From Mesobacillus selenatarsenatis SF-1 (GTDB taxonomy: Bacteria > Bacillota > Bacilli > Bacillales > Cytobacillaceae), in contig NZ_BASE01000113.1 of assembly GCF_000813125.1 (NCBI RefSeq), forward strand, positions 1-64,000: a DNA stretch of 64,000 bases, given 5' to 3'. Positions 17,190 through 25,348 of this stretch are shown here, one piece after another. The notes beneath the pieces are model-generated. The model saw nothing but the letters and a program-made list of their open reading frames with translations. It searched no databases and was not told the DNA's origin. Made by a program: the position numbers and the translations under genes. Within the stretch, counting starts at the first letter, position 1. Each line of letters starts with the position of its first letter.

Positions 17190-18890
17190 TTGAAGGCGTT
17201 TTTAAAAGTGTTATCTACAGCCACAGTCGTTGCAATGGTGTCCACTTCGTTATCGATTCCATTCGTAAGTGCCGATGAAAGTCTCCTGAAAGACCGAATG
17301 GACGAGAGAAAAAACTTTGTGATTCAGCAGTTGGAGCAGCAAAGTTCACAATCTTATCAATTACAAAGCCAATCACTTTCCTCGCAAACTGTCGTGACTG
17401 AGATTGAATATAAACAGCAGATTGACTATAACCAGATTCACGAGTACTTTTTTACCACAAGAGGCGGTGAATTCACTGTAGAAGCACTTCATGGAAATGC
17501 TGATGACCCTTTTGGTCCCGATTACTTTATCTACGAAATGAACTCAGAGGAAATAATTGAACCTATAGATTATGATACATTCGAATTGTCTGAGGGAGCT
17601 TATTATCTTGTGGTGATGGGCTACTCTGAAGAAAAGGAAAGTTATCAATACCGTGTAAAGGGTGAATTCTCAAATGCACCGGACTCTGTATTGCCAAAAT
17701 TGACGGTGAACAATCCAGCCTCAGCAGATACCAGGCTTCCTAAGGATTCAGCACCTAATTATCCGGTCTCTGGAAGTTCAGATGCTGTTAAGCTTAATGT
17801 CACCCTCAATTATGAGCAGGAAGTCGCTTTAAAAGCACCTGGTTTATTTAAGTGGGATCATTTAGTCCTGGGACAGGGATATAACTTCTTAACCTTCGAG
17901 GCGATGAAATTAGGTGGAAATAAGGTTATTTCATTTTATTCTGTTACTCTGCCGGGAGTATCAAGAATCCAGGGGAATGACCGATACCATGTGTCAAGCA
18001 ATGTAAGCCGGACTCTAAGGTACTGGGGCTATGGCAGCGGAACAGTAGTTATTACGAGGGGGGACTTATACCCCGATGCAGTTTCAGGCGGTCCACTTGC
18101 ATTTACAGAGGACGCACCAATCCTGTTGACGAATCCTAAGTCCCTTCCATACTCAGTGATGACAGAACTTGAAAATATTCAGCCTGAACGGGCGATCATT
18201 CTTGGGGGACCAGCTTCAGTATCTCCTGATGTGGAAGAACAGTTGGAAGACCTTGGGATAGAGGTAGATCGAATCGGAGGAAATGATCGTTATGCTGTTT
18301 CTGCTAGCATTGCAGAAAGAGTGGCAGATCAATGGGGTGAAGGTACAGCCATCATTGCCAGCGGCGAAGCATTCCCGGATGCCCTCTCAGCCTCTACGAT
18401 TGCAGGTCCATCAGGAATGCCGATCCTGTTGGTAAAGAAGGACGGCGTGCCGGCACCTATTGAAACGTTCATTAAAAATAATCCAAACATAGAAAACTTC
18501 ATTATCATTGGTGGTCCTGCTGCAGTAAATGAATCAGTAGCCACAAAATTGAAACGCATACGCTCGGGTGCAGAGGTCGAACGCATTGGAGGAAGTGACC
18601 GCTATGAGGTGTCTGTCAATGTAGCCAAATACGGGATAAATAATCTTGGCATGGATGCTAGTACCCTGACATTCGCCCGTGGAGACCTATTCCCAGATGC
18701 GCTTTCGGGAGCACCTCTGGCAAACATGTTCTATGCGCCGGTCATCCTTACACCTGCGAATAAAATGCATAGTAAGGTGAGTGCATTCCTGACAGCCAAA
18801 AGCAGTGAAATCGATAATATATACATCCTTGGCGGTACCGGAGCGATTTCACCGGATATAGAGAAGCAATTGAACAGATTTATTAAATAA
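17190..18890 (+). CDS. secreted protein with PPC-like domain and three cell-wall-binding repeats
   Basis: A 566-residue exported protein from TTG 17190 (AAAGGGGCG about 8 nt upstream). The signal peptide spans 1-28 (ending VSADES). A Gln-rich segment is followed by a beta-rich domain (about 65-165, YFFTTRGGEFTVEALHG, GAYYLVVMGYSEE) that resembles a bacterial pre-peptidase C-terminal (PPC) fold. A linker and strand region runs to about 255. Three cell-wall-binding repeat 2 units then fill 257-566 (GNDRYHVSS, GNDRYAVSA, GSDRYEVSV, each with YPDAV/FPDAL and ILGGPASVS/IIGGPAAVN/ILGGTGAIS). No catalytic residues are evident. It is likely a wall-bound structural or adhesin-like protein. A terminator follows directly. 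Confidence 0.85.
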   Translation: MKAFLKVLSTATVVAMVSTSLSIPFVSADESLLKDRMDERKNFVIQQLEQQSSQSYQLQSQSLSSQTVVTEIEYKQQIDYNQIHEYFFTTRGGEFTVEALHGNADDPFGPDYFIYEMNSEEIIEPIDYDTFELSEGAYYLVVMGYSEEKESYQYRVKGEFSNAPDSVLPKLTVNNPASADTRLPKDSAPNYPVSGSSDAVKLNVTLNYEQEVALKAPGLFKWDHLVLGQGYNFLTFEAMKLGGNKVISFYSVTLPGVSRIQGNDRYHVSSNVSRTLRYWGYGSGTVVITRGDLYPDAVSGGPLAFTEDAPILLTNPKSLPYSVMTELENIQPERAIILGGPASVSPDVEEQLEDLGIEVDRIGGNDRYAVSASIAERVADQWGEGTAIIASGEAFPDALSASTIAGPSGMPILLVKKDGVPAPIETFIKNNPNIENFIIIGGPAAVNESVATKLKRIRSGAEVERIGGSDRYEVSVNVAKYGINNLGMDASTLTFARGDLFPDALSGAPLANMFYAPVILTPANKMHSKVSAFLTAKSSEIDNIYILGGTGAISPDIEKQLNRFIK

Positions 18891-18893
18891 CAC

Positions 18894-18930
18894 AAAAGTC
18901 CTTCTCTACACGGGAAGGACTTTTCATTTT
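18894..18930 (+). terminator. terminator after the 17190 gene
   Basis: AAAAGTCCTTC pairs with GAAGGACTTTT (18894-18924), then CATTTT. Confidence 0.8.
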
Positions 18931-19159
18931 GTATCAAATACCGCTAATCATACATGAATAGAAAAATTGAAGCCGTTTCTTGTTTTTATAAATGGACGAG
19001 CCGGTATTGATTAAATAAGAGGACCTACATCGGACCTAGATTGTTCTTCACACCAACATGGACAAAAAAAGAAAATAACCCTCTATTAGCAGGTAGTTGA
19101 TGATGATATAGTAATGGAGTAGATATGAAACTGGCAAAATTCGGAAAGGAAGAACGTTA

Positions 19160-19552
19160 ATGAAAAAAATACTGCTGGCCATTATATTAGCTGCTCCCAC
19201 ATCTGCTGCACTGATCACCTTCTACGGCTATTTAACATTTGGTGCAAGCCAGGAGACAGGGCATTATGATTATAACCCCTATCAGGATACAATTCTGATT
19301 CTAACGGTCTATCAGATTCCTTTCTATTTAATACTCGGCATTCCTACAACGTTATTGATTGACTTGATTATCAAAGAAGCAAAAATAAATAAGTATGCTT
19401 ATATACTACAATTCGTTCTATATACTATATCCTCTGTAATTGTTTCATCAACTATGTTTACTATTGGGTATCAAGGCTGGCTTGTTTTCGCAATAGCGGT
19501 ACATACTTATTTCCATATCCTATATTTTCTAAGGCGATTGATGAAAAAATGA
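19160..19552 (+). CDS. hypothetical four-helix membrane protein
   Basis: A 130-residue protein with about four membrane helices (4-27, 45-68, 80-100, 103-123) and short loops. The first helix could act as a signal anchor. It carries no enzyme or transport signature and I do not recognise the family. ATG 19160 has GGAAAGGAAG 7-10 nt upstream. It forms a single-gene unit that converges on the 19586 gene with a shared terminator. Confidence 0.65.
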   Translation: MKKILLAIILAAPTSAALITFYGYLTFGASQETGHYDYNPYQDTILILTVYQIPFYLILGIPTTLLIDLIIKEAKINKYAYILQFVLYTISSVIVSSTMFTIGYQGWLVFAIAVHTYFHILYFLRRLMKK

Positions 19553-19577
19553 GTGCGAGGTCATCCTCACACTCATT
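19548..19577. terminator. bidirectional terminator
   Basis: AATGAGTG-C-GAGG pairs with CCTC-A-CACTCATT, with T or A runs outside. It serves the convergent genes on both sides. Confidence 0.8.
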
Positions 19578-19585
19578 TTTTAGTA

Positions 19586-21565
19586 TTATCTCATCAAGCT
19601 TTGAAGCGTCTTTTCTGTAGACTCTGTTGATTGTGTGTTGAGTTTGAGTTCCACACCTTTGGCAGGATCAAGCTGTTCAAGTGCATATTTTTGAAGTCCT
19701 GTGCTGCTGACTTCAAGTAAAGAAAGGACATATAGCTTTCCGTCTTTCTGATATATCGCTTCTAGTTCCCCATTAAGCTGGTAATAACGGTTAAACATAA
19801 AGTCAGAGTAATCATGCTTGAAGATAAAGCTGCTGATGCCTGTGAAAAATCTGTTCCGGTCAAGGTCGAAGGCCAAATCATCGTATGGGAACAACAGCTC
19901 GGCAGCATAGTCTAAATTCCCTTTGAATACATGGCCCATATTATTAAATAGATATTTTCCATCAGGAGAAACTTTGATGTTTGTAATAGTATGGAAATCG
20001 CCTAAATCATAATCACCATGGTATGGAGAATCTTTTTCCCCTGTGATCATTCCTCCTGAAATATAATATTCGCTTATATCACGAGGAGATAGACCTGTAT
20101 CAATAGAATATATTTTGCTCTGGTTAGGGCTTAATTCAAGATAGCCCTGCTGGTAGATTCTTTCCCCTGATAGTTCTTCGCCCGTTACTCCTGAGTAGCT
20201 TTTTAGCTCCGTCCACTGGCCGGACCCGCCGGAAACATAAATGAAACCTTCTTGGTCGACAACTATATCAAATGGATCAAGCGCAATTTCGAATTCCTTC
20301 TCCAGCTTGAATTGTTCTGCATTTACGATGGCAATTCCGCCTGATTGATCATCGAACCAATAATCATCATGCTCTCCATGAACGAGCGTAACATAGACCT
20401 TGTTGTTCGCAACATAAAGCTGTTCTGGCATGTCGTTGAATTTGATAGATTTCTGCTCCCCTGTTACATAATTATAGGAATGCAGACTATTATCGTCATC
20501 GCTTAAAGAATATAAAACTGGTCTTGTCGGGTCCATCGCAGAAGCAATGATATTTTGCCCGAAGGTTTTCAATACTTTTGAATCCGGGTGAAAGCTCAAG
20601 TCGATTGCGGTTTTAGTTGATACAGCTTTCTCTCCGCCAAGTATGAAATATCCCCAATAACGGTTCTTGTTGAAATAATCTAATGTAGCCGATACTGGAG
20701 TATCAGGATGGGTTAAGATAATATTCGCGTCGATTTTGTGGGATAACCCAGCTCCGGCGACTGCATCAGGGTATTCCTCACTTGTTGGGCTTGTACTGAT
20801 TCCGCGTACGATAATGACATGATTACCCAGGGAAGGGTCAGCCGCCGCAAGGTTAGTCATATATCGGTTGCTGCCAGCGATCCTCGTCACCTTTTTCCCT
20901 TGGTTCTGCAGGTACTGGGCAACCTGTTTTCCGACTACGCCTTCTCCGCCATAGATCAGGACTTCTTTAATATTGGCTGGCAAATTGACTGGCAGACTCG
21001 TTTTGTTCGCAAGGTAAATTGGAATCTGGTTAATCGCTGAGTTGCTTGAAGCGGATAAAGCATCAGCAACTGCAAAGCCGTTGACGACGATTGCTTTAGT
21101 TCCCAATGAACTTCCGGCTTTCTTATTGATATTAGCCGCGGTCTCAAAACGGTTGTTCCCGTTCACTCTAATCGTATTAAGTTCCAGCTTGTCCAGTGTG
21201 GCTTCAACTGTAATGCTGATGGCAGCAGTGCCACCTAAAATATAAACATTCGCAGCACCTAAGCGGTCAATCTCATCAATGACAGATTGAGAGATTTTAT
21301 TAGGGTAGGTAAGCAGGATAGGCGCATCTAAAGCACCTGATAAGGAAGCTGATGATAAGGCATCCGCTGGATTATCAGCCCGTGCCAGGATGACTGCATC
21401 TGCCTGCTCCCAGCCCATATTCGAAATTTGTACAGAGGTATCAACCCGGTTCGAACCGGCAACCCTCTCGTAATTTGCTGCCGCAGACGCTTGATAGGAA
21501 GTGGCAACAAATCCAGTCAGTGTTAGTAAAAATACTAGTAAAGCAGAAAACTTGATTTTCGACAA
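19586..21565 (-). CDS. secreted cell-wall-binding repeat protein with beta-propeller
   Basis: A 659-residue exported protein. The signal peptide spans 1-29 (YQASAA). Three cell-wall-binding repeat 2 units occupy 33-315 (GSNRVDTSVQIS, GNNRFETAANI, GSNRYMTNLAAA, with ADALSS and ILGGTAAIS-type strands). Residues 330-640 look like a YncE/YVTN-type propeller with repeated blades (PTRPVLYSLSDDDNSLHSYN, NNKVYVTLVHGEHDDYW, IVVDQEGFIYVSGG, NQSKIYSIDTGLS, SPDGKYLFNN). Such propellers bind ligands or partners rather than catalyse. It is likely a wall-attached display protein. It is transcribed alone, with a terminator separating it from the upstream SGNH gene. Confidence 0.85.
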   Translation of the reverse strand: MSKIKFSALLVFLLTLTGFVATSYQASAAANYERVAGSNRVDTSVQISNMGWEQADAVILARADNPADALSSASLSGALDAPILLTYPNKISQSVIDEIDRLGAANVYILGGTAAISITVEATLDKLELNTIRVNGNNRFETAANINKKAGSSLGTKAIVVNGFAVADALSASSNSAINQIPIYLANKTSLPVNLPANIKEVLIYGGEGVVGKQVAQYLQNQGKKVTRIAGSNRYMTNLAAADPSLGNHVIIVRGISTSPTSEEYPDAVAGAGLSHKIDANIILTHPDTPVSATLDYFNKNRYWGYFILGGEKAVSTKTAIDLSFHPDSKVLKTFGQNIIASAMDPTRPVLYSLSDDDNSLHSYNYVTGEQKSIKFNDMPEQLYVANNKVYVTLVHGEHDDYWFDDQSGGIAIVNAEQFKLEKEFEIALDPFDIVVDQEGFIYVSGGSGQWTELKSYSGVTGEELSGERIYQQGYLELSPNQSKIYSIDTGLSPRDISEYYISGGMITGEKDSPYHGDYDLGDFHTITNIKVSPDGKYLFNNMGHVFKGNLDYAAELLFPYDDLAFDLDRNRFFTGISSFIFKHDYSDFMFNRYYQLNGELEAIYQKDGKLYVLSLLEVSSTGLQKYALEQLDPAKGVELKLNTQSTESTEKTLQSLMR

Positions 21566-21636
21566 AATAAGACCCCCATTTTTTATTTTTCTTCCATAAC
21601 ATTCCTTTTATCGACATGTACGCAGAAAACTTAAAT

Positions 21637-21666
21637 AAAAAATGCCCTTCCAAATGAAAGGGCATT
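21637..21666 (-). terminator. terminator of the SGNH hydrolase gene
   Basis: On the minus strand AATGCCCTTT pairs with AAGGGCATT around a short loop, followed by TTTTTATTT. Confidence 0.8.
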
Positions 21667-21680
21667 GATCTCGATATTAG

Positions 21681-22484
21681 TTAATTCTTAGCAACCAAAT
21701 AATCCAGCATATATTGAGCCCAAAGTTCATGTCCTTTTTCATTAGGCGAGCCATTGGTCAAGTAATCATTCATTTCTTGTGAGTCCAGCTCTGGCCATGC
21801 TGTCCAGTGGTCCAGGTATGGAATGTCGTTTTCCTCAGCATATTCCTTCAGTGCATCTACCTGTAGTGGGTAATACTTCGCATTATATAAAGGATTAGGA
21901 GGAGTCAGGATTACCACTGTATTGGCACTTACATCTCCAATATGATCTAAAACCCGCTGGACATTTATCAATGAATTTTCCGCACCAACACCATTGGTAT
22001 TATCATTCAAAGTGAATGGTTCGAAAATAATTAAGTCAGCTTCAGCCGCTACCAGTTCTTCCTGATGGTTTTCCTGAACAAAATTCAGGGAAGTGGTCTC
22101 ATATTTCAATATTTCAACAATCAAGTTCTCATCACCGAATGCTTCCGTCAGTCCATCCTTCGTCTGGTAAGCCCAGCCGTTTGGTTCCTCTCCTAATGCG
22201 TTGGATCCGACAATCAGCACCTTATATTCTTGTCCTTCTTCTTGAGCCTTCTTGAAGGTTTCTACAGCTTCTACGGGCCAGTTTTTAGTTAGAGATAGGA
22301 GCCCGACTTCCTGTCCTTGTGTATCTTCGCTCTTTGCTTTGCTTTTCTCAGCAGGTTTTTCAACCGCCTTCGTTACACTAGCTCCGTCCACCTTGACAGC
22401 AGTCTTGTTGCTCCAGTGAATATTCCCCCACAGCAAGACTCCTCCGCATATGATTGCCAGTAAAGTAGTAAGAAATGGTTTCAT
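21681..22484 (-). CDS. membrane-anchored SGNH/GDSL-type hydrolase
   Basis: About 267 residues from ATG 22484. A TTG 12 nt further upstream is in frame, but the GGAGG it would use lies inside its own codons and is the SD for ATG 22484. An N-terminal anchor helix (about 3-22) and a charged linker precede an SGNH-like domain. Block I is VLIVGSNALGEE, with Ser in a GSN instead of the usual GDS. ADLIIFEPFTLNDNTNG is the block with Asn, and SPNEKGHELWA holds the candidate catalytic His. Such esterases often deacetylate surface polysaccharides. It sits divergently beside the exopolysaccharide operon, which fits a role in polymer modification; the substrate is inferred. Confidence 0.75.
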   Translation of the reverse strand: MKPFLTTLLAIICGGVLLWGNIHWSNKTAVKVDGASVTKAVEKPAEKSKAKSEDTQGQEVGLLSLTKNWPVEAVETFKKAQEEGQEYKVLIVGSNALGEEPNGWAYQTKDGLTEAFGDENLIVEILKYETTSLNFVQENHQEELVAAEADLIIFEPFTLNDNTNGVGAENSLINVQRVLDHIGDVSANTVVILTPPNPLYNAKYYPLQVDALKEYAEENDIPYLDHWTAWPELDSQEMNDYLTNGSPNEKGHELWAQYMLDYLVAKN

Positions 22485-22662
22485 AACAACCTCCAAATAT
22501 ATTTATTTAACCAACTGGTATAACTTTAAACCTTGAAAATAATTCCAATGCTCAAAAAACTCTTTCCGCTAATTACATATCCTGTTAAATTAAGTATAAG
22601 GTTAGTAAAATTACAATATCATTAAAATTATGACAAGAAAATCCAAAAAAAACAACAATTTA

Positions 22663-22671
22663 TGATATAAT
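22663..22671 (+). promoter_or_regulatory. extended -10 promoter of the exopolysaccharide operon
   Basis: TGATATAAT (TGnTATAAT) lies 35 nt before the start of the first operon gene. No -35 hexamer stands at the usual distance, as is typical for extended -10 promoters. Confidence 0.5.
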
Positions 22672-22705
22672 ACTGAGGTTTAATTCAGAATTAATGGAGG
22701 AGCAA

Positions 22706-23446
22706 ATGGAAGAGACTATCAGCTTAAAGGAATTAATGCAGACATTGAGGAAAAGATTGAATTTGATTTTAGTAGTGACATTGATTGCAGTTTTAATCAG
22801 CGGGATCATCAGTTTCTTTTTCCTGACACCTATATATCAGGCATCTACACAAATATTAGTTAATAAGACAAAGGATGACCAGGCGGCGTATAGCGTCGGC
22901 GAGGTACAGACGAACTTGCAGTTAATTAATACGTATAACGTCATCATCAAGAGTTCAGCTATTTTAGAATTAGTAAGCAAAGAGCTGGATTTAGATATGA
23001 CAGCAAACGAACTAATGGGGAAAATTAACGTACAAAGTGAGCAGAATTCCCAGGTTGTAAATATAACTGTTCAAGACCAGGATGCTAAAATGGCTGCGGA
23101 TATTGCAAATAAAACGGCAGAAGTATTTCAAAGAGAAATCGTCACTCTCATGAATGTGGACAATGTCAACATCCTTGCAAAAGCAGCAGTAGTTGAAAAT
23201 CAATCACCGATCAAACCGAAACCACTTCTAAACATCGCGATTGCATTGGTTGTCGGTTTAATGGCTGGTGTAGGAATCGCGTTCCTGATCGAATATCTCG
23301 ATAACACAATCAAGACAGAACAAGATATCGAAAAGGTCCTTGGCATGCCAGTGCTCGGAGTTGTCGCTACAATCAGTGATACGAAGGAAAGAGCCAGCCG
23401 CCAGGAAAGCAATAGCAGGGTAAGAGGTGAGTCGCATGGTAAATAA
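22706..23446 (+). CDS. Wzz/CapA-type polysaccharide co-polymerase (tyrosine-kinase modulator)
   Basis: About 246 residues from ATG 22706, whose SD is GGAGGAG at 22695-22701; an upstream in-frame ATG at 22694 overlaps that SD and is not favoured. Two membrane helices (about residues 18-40 and 170-195) flank an extracytoplasmic domain with the Wzz fold. The cytoplasmic tail after EYLDNTIKTEQDIEKVLGMPVLGVV activates the partner kinase encoded next. It controls chain length and export together with the BY-kinase. The coding region overlaps the kinase gene by 11 nt. Confidence 0.9.
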   Translation: MEETISLKELMQTLRKRLNLILVVTLIAVLISGIISFFFLTPIYQASTQILVNKTKDDQAAYSVGEVQTNLQLINTYNVIIKSSAILELVSKELDLDMTANELMGKINVQSEQNSQVVNITVQDQDAKMAADIANKTAEVFQREIVTLMNVDNVNILAKAAVVENQSPIKPKPLLNIAIALVVGLMAGVGIAFLIEYLDNTIKTEQDIEKVLGMPVLGVVATISDTKERASRQESNSRVRGESHGK

Positions 23447-24140
23447 AAAAAGCACGAAGAAAAAACTAATGGATAATAAAAGGAAGTTGGTTACGAAGCT
23501 GGATCCTAAGTCCCCAATCTCTGAGCAGTACAGGACGATCAGGACGAATATCCATTTTTCTTCTATTGATAAAGAGATCACTACATTAATGGTGACATCG
23601 ACAGGGCCAGGGGAAGGGAAATCGACTACCGCGGCAAACCTTGCCGTTACCTTTGCACAGCAAGGCAAGCAGGTCCTTATTGTCGATGCCGATATGAGGA
23701 AGCCGACAGTGCATTATACCTTTAACCAGACAAATTCTGTAGGCTTAACAAGTGTATTAACAAATCAGACTCCTTTGCTGGATGCGGTGAAACTAACGGA
23801 TGTTGCCAATTTGATGGTGCTTTCAAGTGGTCCGATCCCGCCGAACCCATCTGAGTTATTGTCTTCTAGAGCAATGAAACAGTTCATTGAGGATGCATCG
23901 AAGAATTTTTCGGTGATTTTATTCGATACTCCGCCAGTATTGGCAGTAACAGATGCACAAATCCTTGCGAATCAGTGTGATGGGACGATTCTTGTTGTTA
24001 GCTCTGGAGTAACTGAACAAGATCAGGCGCTAAGAGCGAAAGAAATGCTCACTTCCGCAAAGGGTAAGCTGCTGGGAGTTGTCCTGAACAATAAAAAGAT
24101 GGACGGAAAAGAACAATATTATTATTACGGGGCAAACTGA
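23436..24140 (+). CDS. ywqD: BY-kinase (CapB/YwqD-type autophosphorylating tyrosine kinase)
   Basis: About 234 residues from ATG 23436 (AGAGGTGAG just upstream; a GTG at 23427 is less likely). The Walker A motif is GPGEGKSTTAANLA, Walker A' is LIVDADMRKP and Walker B is VILFDTPP. The C-terminus carries the autophosphorylated Tyr cluster YYYYG. The kinase docks on the membrane modulator before it, and cycles of phosphorylation regulate polymerisation and can phosphorylate sugar dehydrogenases. The phosphatase that reverses this is encoded next. Confidence 0.95.
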   Translation: MVNKKSTKKKLMDNKRKLVTKLDPKSPISEQYRTIRTNIHFSSIDKEITTLMVTSTGPGEGKSTTAANLAVTFAQQGKQVLIVDADMRKPTVHYTFNQTNSVGLTSVLTNQTPLLDAVKLTDVANLMVLSSGPIPPNPSELLSSRAMKQFIEDASKNFSVILFDTPPVLAVTDAQILANQCDGTILVVSSGVTEQDQALRAKEMLTSAKGKLLGVVLNNKKMDGKEQYYYYGAN

Positions 24141-24238
24141 CACGATTCGACAAAATCATCCCCTTGTAGGTATGTTGATAGAATGCTAGTATTAGAAAAG
24201 TCATAGAAAATTTACAGTTAAAAGGAAGGAGAATAGCG

Positions 24239-25003
24239 ATGATTGACATACATTGTCACATATTGCCAGGAATTGACGATGGTGCCCAAAGCATGGAAGA
24301 TACCATCAAAATGGCCCGTGCAGCAGTAGATGAAGGTATTCATACAATTATCGCCACTCCTCACCATAAAAATAGCAAATATGATAATCCGAAAGAGTTC
24401 ATTCTTCCTATAGTAGAAGAAGTGAACACGGTCCTAAATAACGAGGGAGTCGATTTGAAGGTCCTTCCCGGACAGGAAGTTCGGCTCTACGGTGATGTGA
24501 TTGAGGGTATTGAAAAAAATGAATTATTGAGCTTGAACAATACTCAGTATTTATTCATTGAATTCCCTTCGAATCATGTGCCAAGGTATGCAGAAAGACT
24601 TTTGTTCGATTTGCAATTGAAGGAAGTCACGCCGATCATTGTCCATCCTGAGAGAAATCAGGAAATCATCGAGCGTCCAGAGGTTCTATACAATCTCGTC
24701 AAAAAAGGCGCGCTGACACAAGTGACAGCATCGAGCGTGAGCGGTCACTTCGGGAAGAAAATCAGGAATTTCTCCTATCAACTGATTGAAGCCAACCTTA
24801 CCCACTTTATCGCTTCTGATGCCCATAATGTTGGGAACAGAGGGTTTAAAATGGCTGAAACGATGGAACTAATTGAATCAAAATATGGAATCGACCTAGT
24901 CTACTACTTTCAAGAGAATGCTGAATTATTGGTTCAAGGGAATCATGTCTATCAAGAAACTCCGGAACCAGTAAAAAAGAAAAAGTTCCTCGGAATTTTT
25001 TAG
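24239..25003 (+). CDS. ywqE: PHP-family protein-tyrosine phosphatase (YwqE/CpsB)
   Basis: A 254-residue metal-dependent phosphatase. Metal ligands appear in MIDIHCHILPGIDDG, ATPHH, PGQEV, VHPERN and ASDAHN, the standard PHP set. It removes phosphate from the Tyr cluster of the neighbouring BY-kinase and closes the regulatory cycle. The start ATG 24239 has GGAAGGAG 8 nt upstream. A 98-nt gap separates it from the kinase gene; it contains TTCGACA, a possible Spo0A box (24144-24150). Confidence 0.95.
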   Translation: MIDIHCHILPGIDDGAQSMEDTIKMARAAVDEGIHTIIATPHHKNSKYDNPKEFILPIVEEVNTVLNNEGVDLKVLPGQEVRLYGDVIEGIEKNELLSLNNTQYLFIEFPSNHVPRYAERLLFDLQLKEVTPIIVHPERNQEIIERPEVLYNLVKKGALTQVTASSVSGHFGKKIRNFSYQLIEANLTHFIASDAHNVGNRGFKMAETMELIESKYGIDLVYYFQENAELLVQGNHVYQETPEPVKKKKFLGIF

Positions 25004-25030
25004 CCTACATCCAGAATCAACATATTGAAT

Positions 25031-25171
25031 GTCAGTGAGACTGACCGGCGATGCCTCCTGCCCGATACCCACGGGGGCACTCGATCATGCTGTGGGATAC
25101 AAACGTGTACTCCTTAGACACTTCGGTTGTCAATAGTGTGGTGTGAGGGTGGGTTAGATGCCCATTGTTTG
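25031..25171 (+). ncRNA. candidate EAR-like structured leader RNA within the eps operon
   Basis: The 345-nt gap between the phosphatase and dehydratase genes holds a structured, GC-richer segment. GTCAG-TGAGA-CTGAC is a hairpin at 25031-25045. TGCCC pairs with GGGCA at about 25058-25079. A cUUCGg tetraloop hairpin (GACA...TGTC) spans 25117-25131. A strong terminator follows at 25172. In B. subtilis the eps-associated RNA (EAR) occupies the equivalent place before epsC and promotes readthrough of distal terminators. The position and folding fit; sequence identity to the EAR model was not tested. Confidence 0.5.
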
Positions 25172-25203
25172 CCTATAGGGGGGAATTCCCCCTATAGGTT
25201 TTT
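25172..25203 (+). terminator. intra-operon terminator
   Basis: CCTATAGGGGG and CCCCCTATAGG are perfect 11-bp arms around AATT-like centre bases, followed by TTTTT. It stands upstream of the main sugar-biosynthesis genes, so these would need readthrough, antitermination or another promoter. Confidence 0.85.
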
Positions 25204-25348
25204 AAAAAATGAAAGTTGAATTTAATTGGAAATAAGAATAATAAATATCTGATGAAAGTACATGTCTGGACGTGGGTTTTCATTAGATATTTATTTTTGT
25301 CAGTCAGCCTTTAGTGTAGTAGAGCGTTAATAATAGAGGGGGAATACG

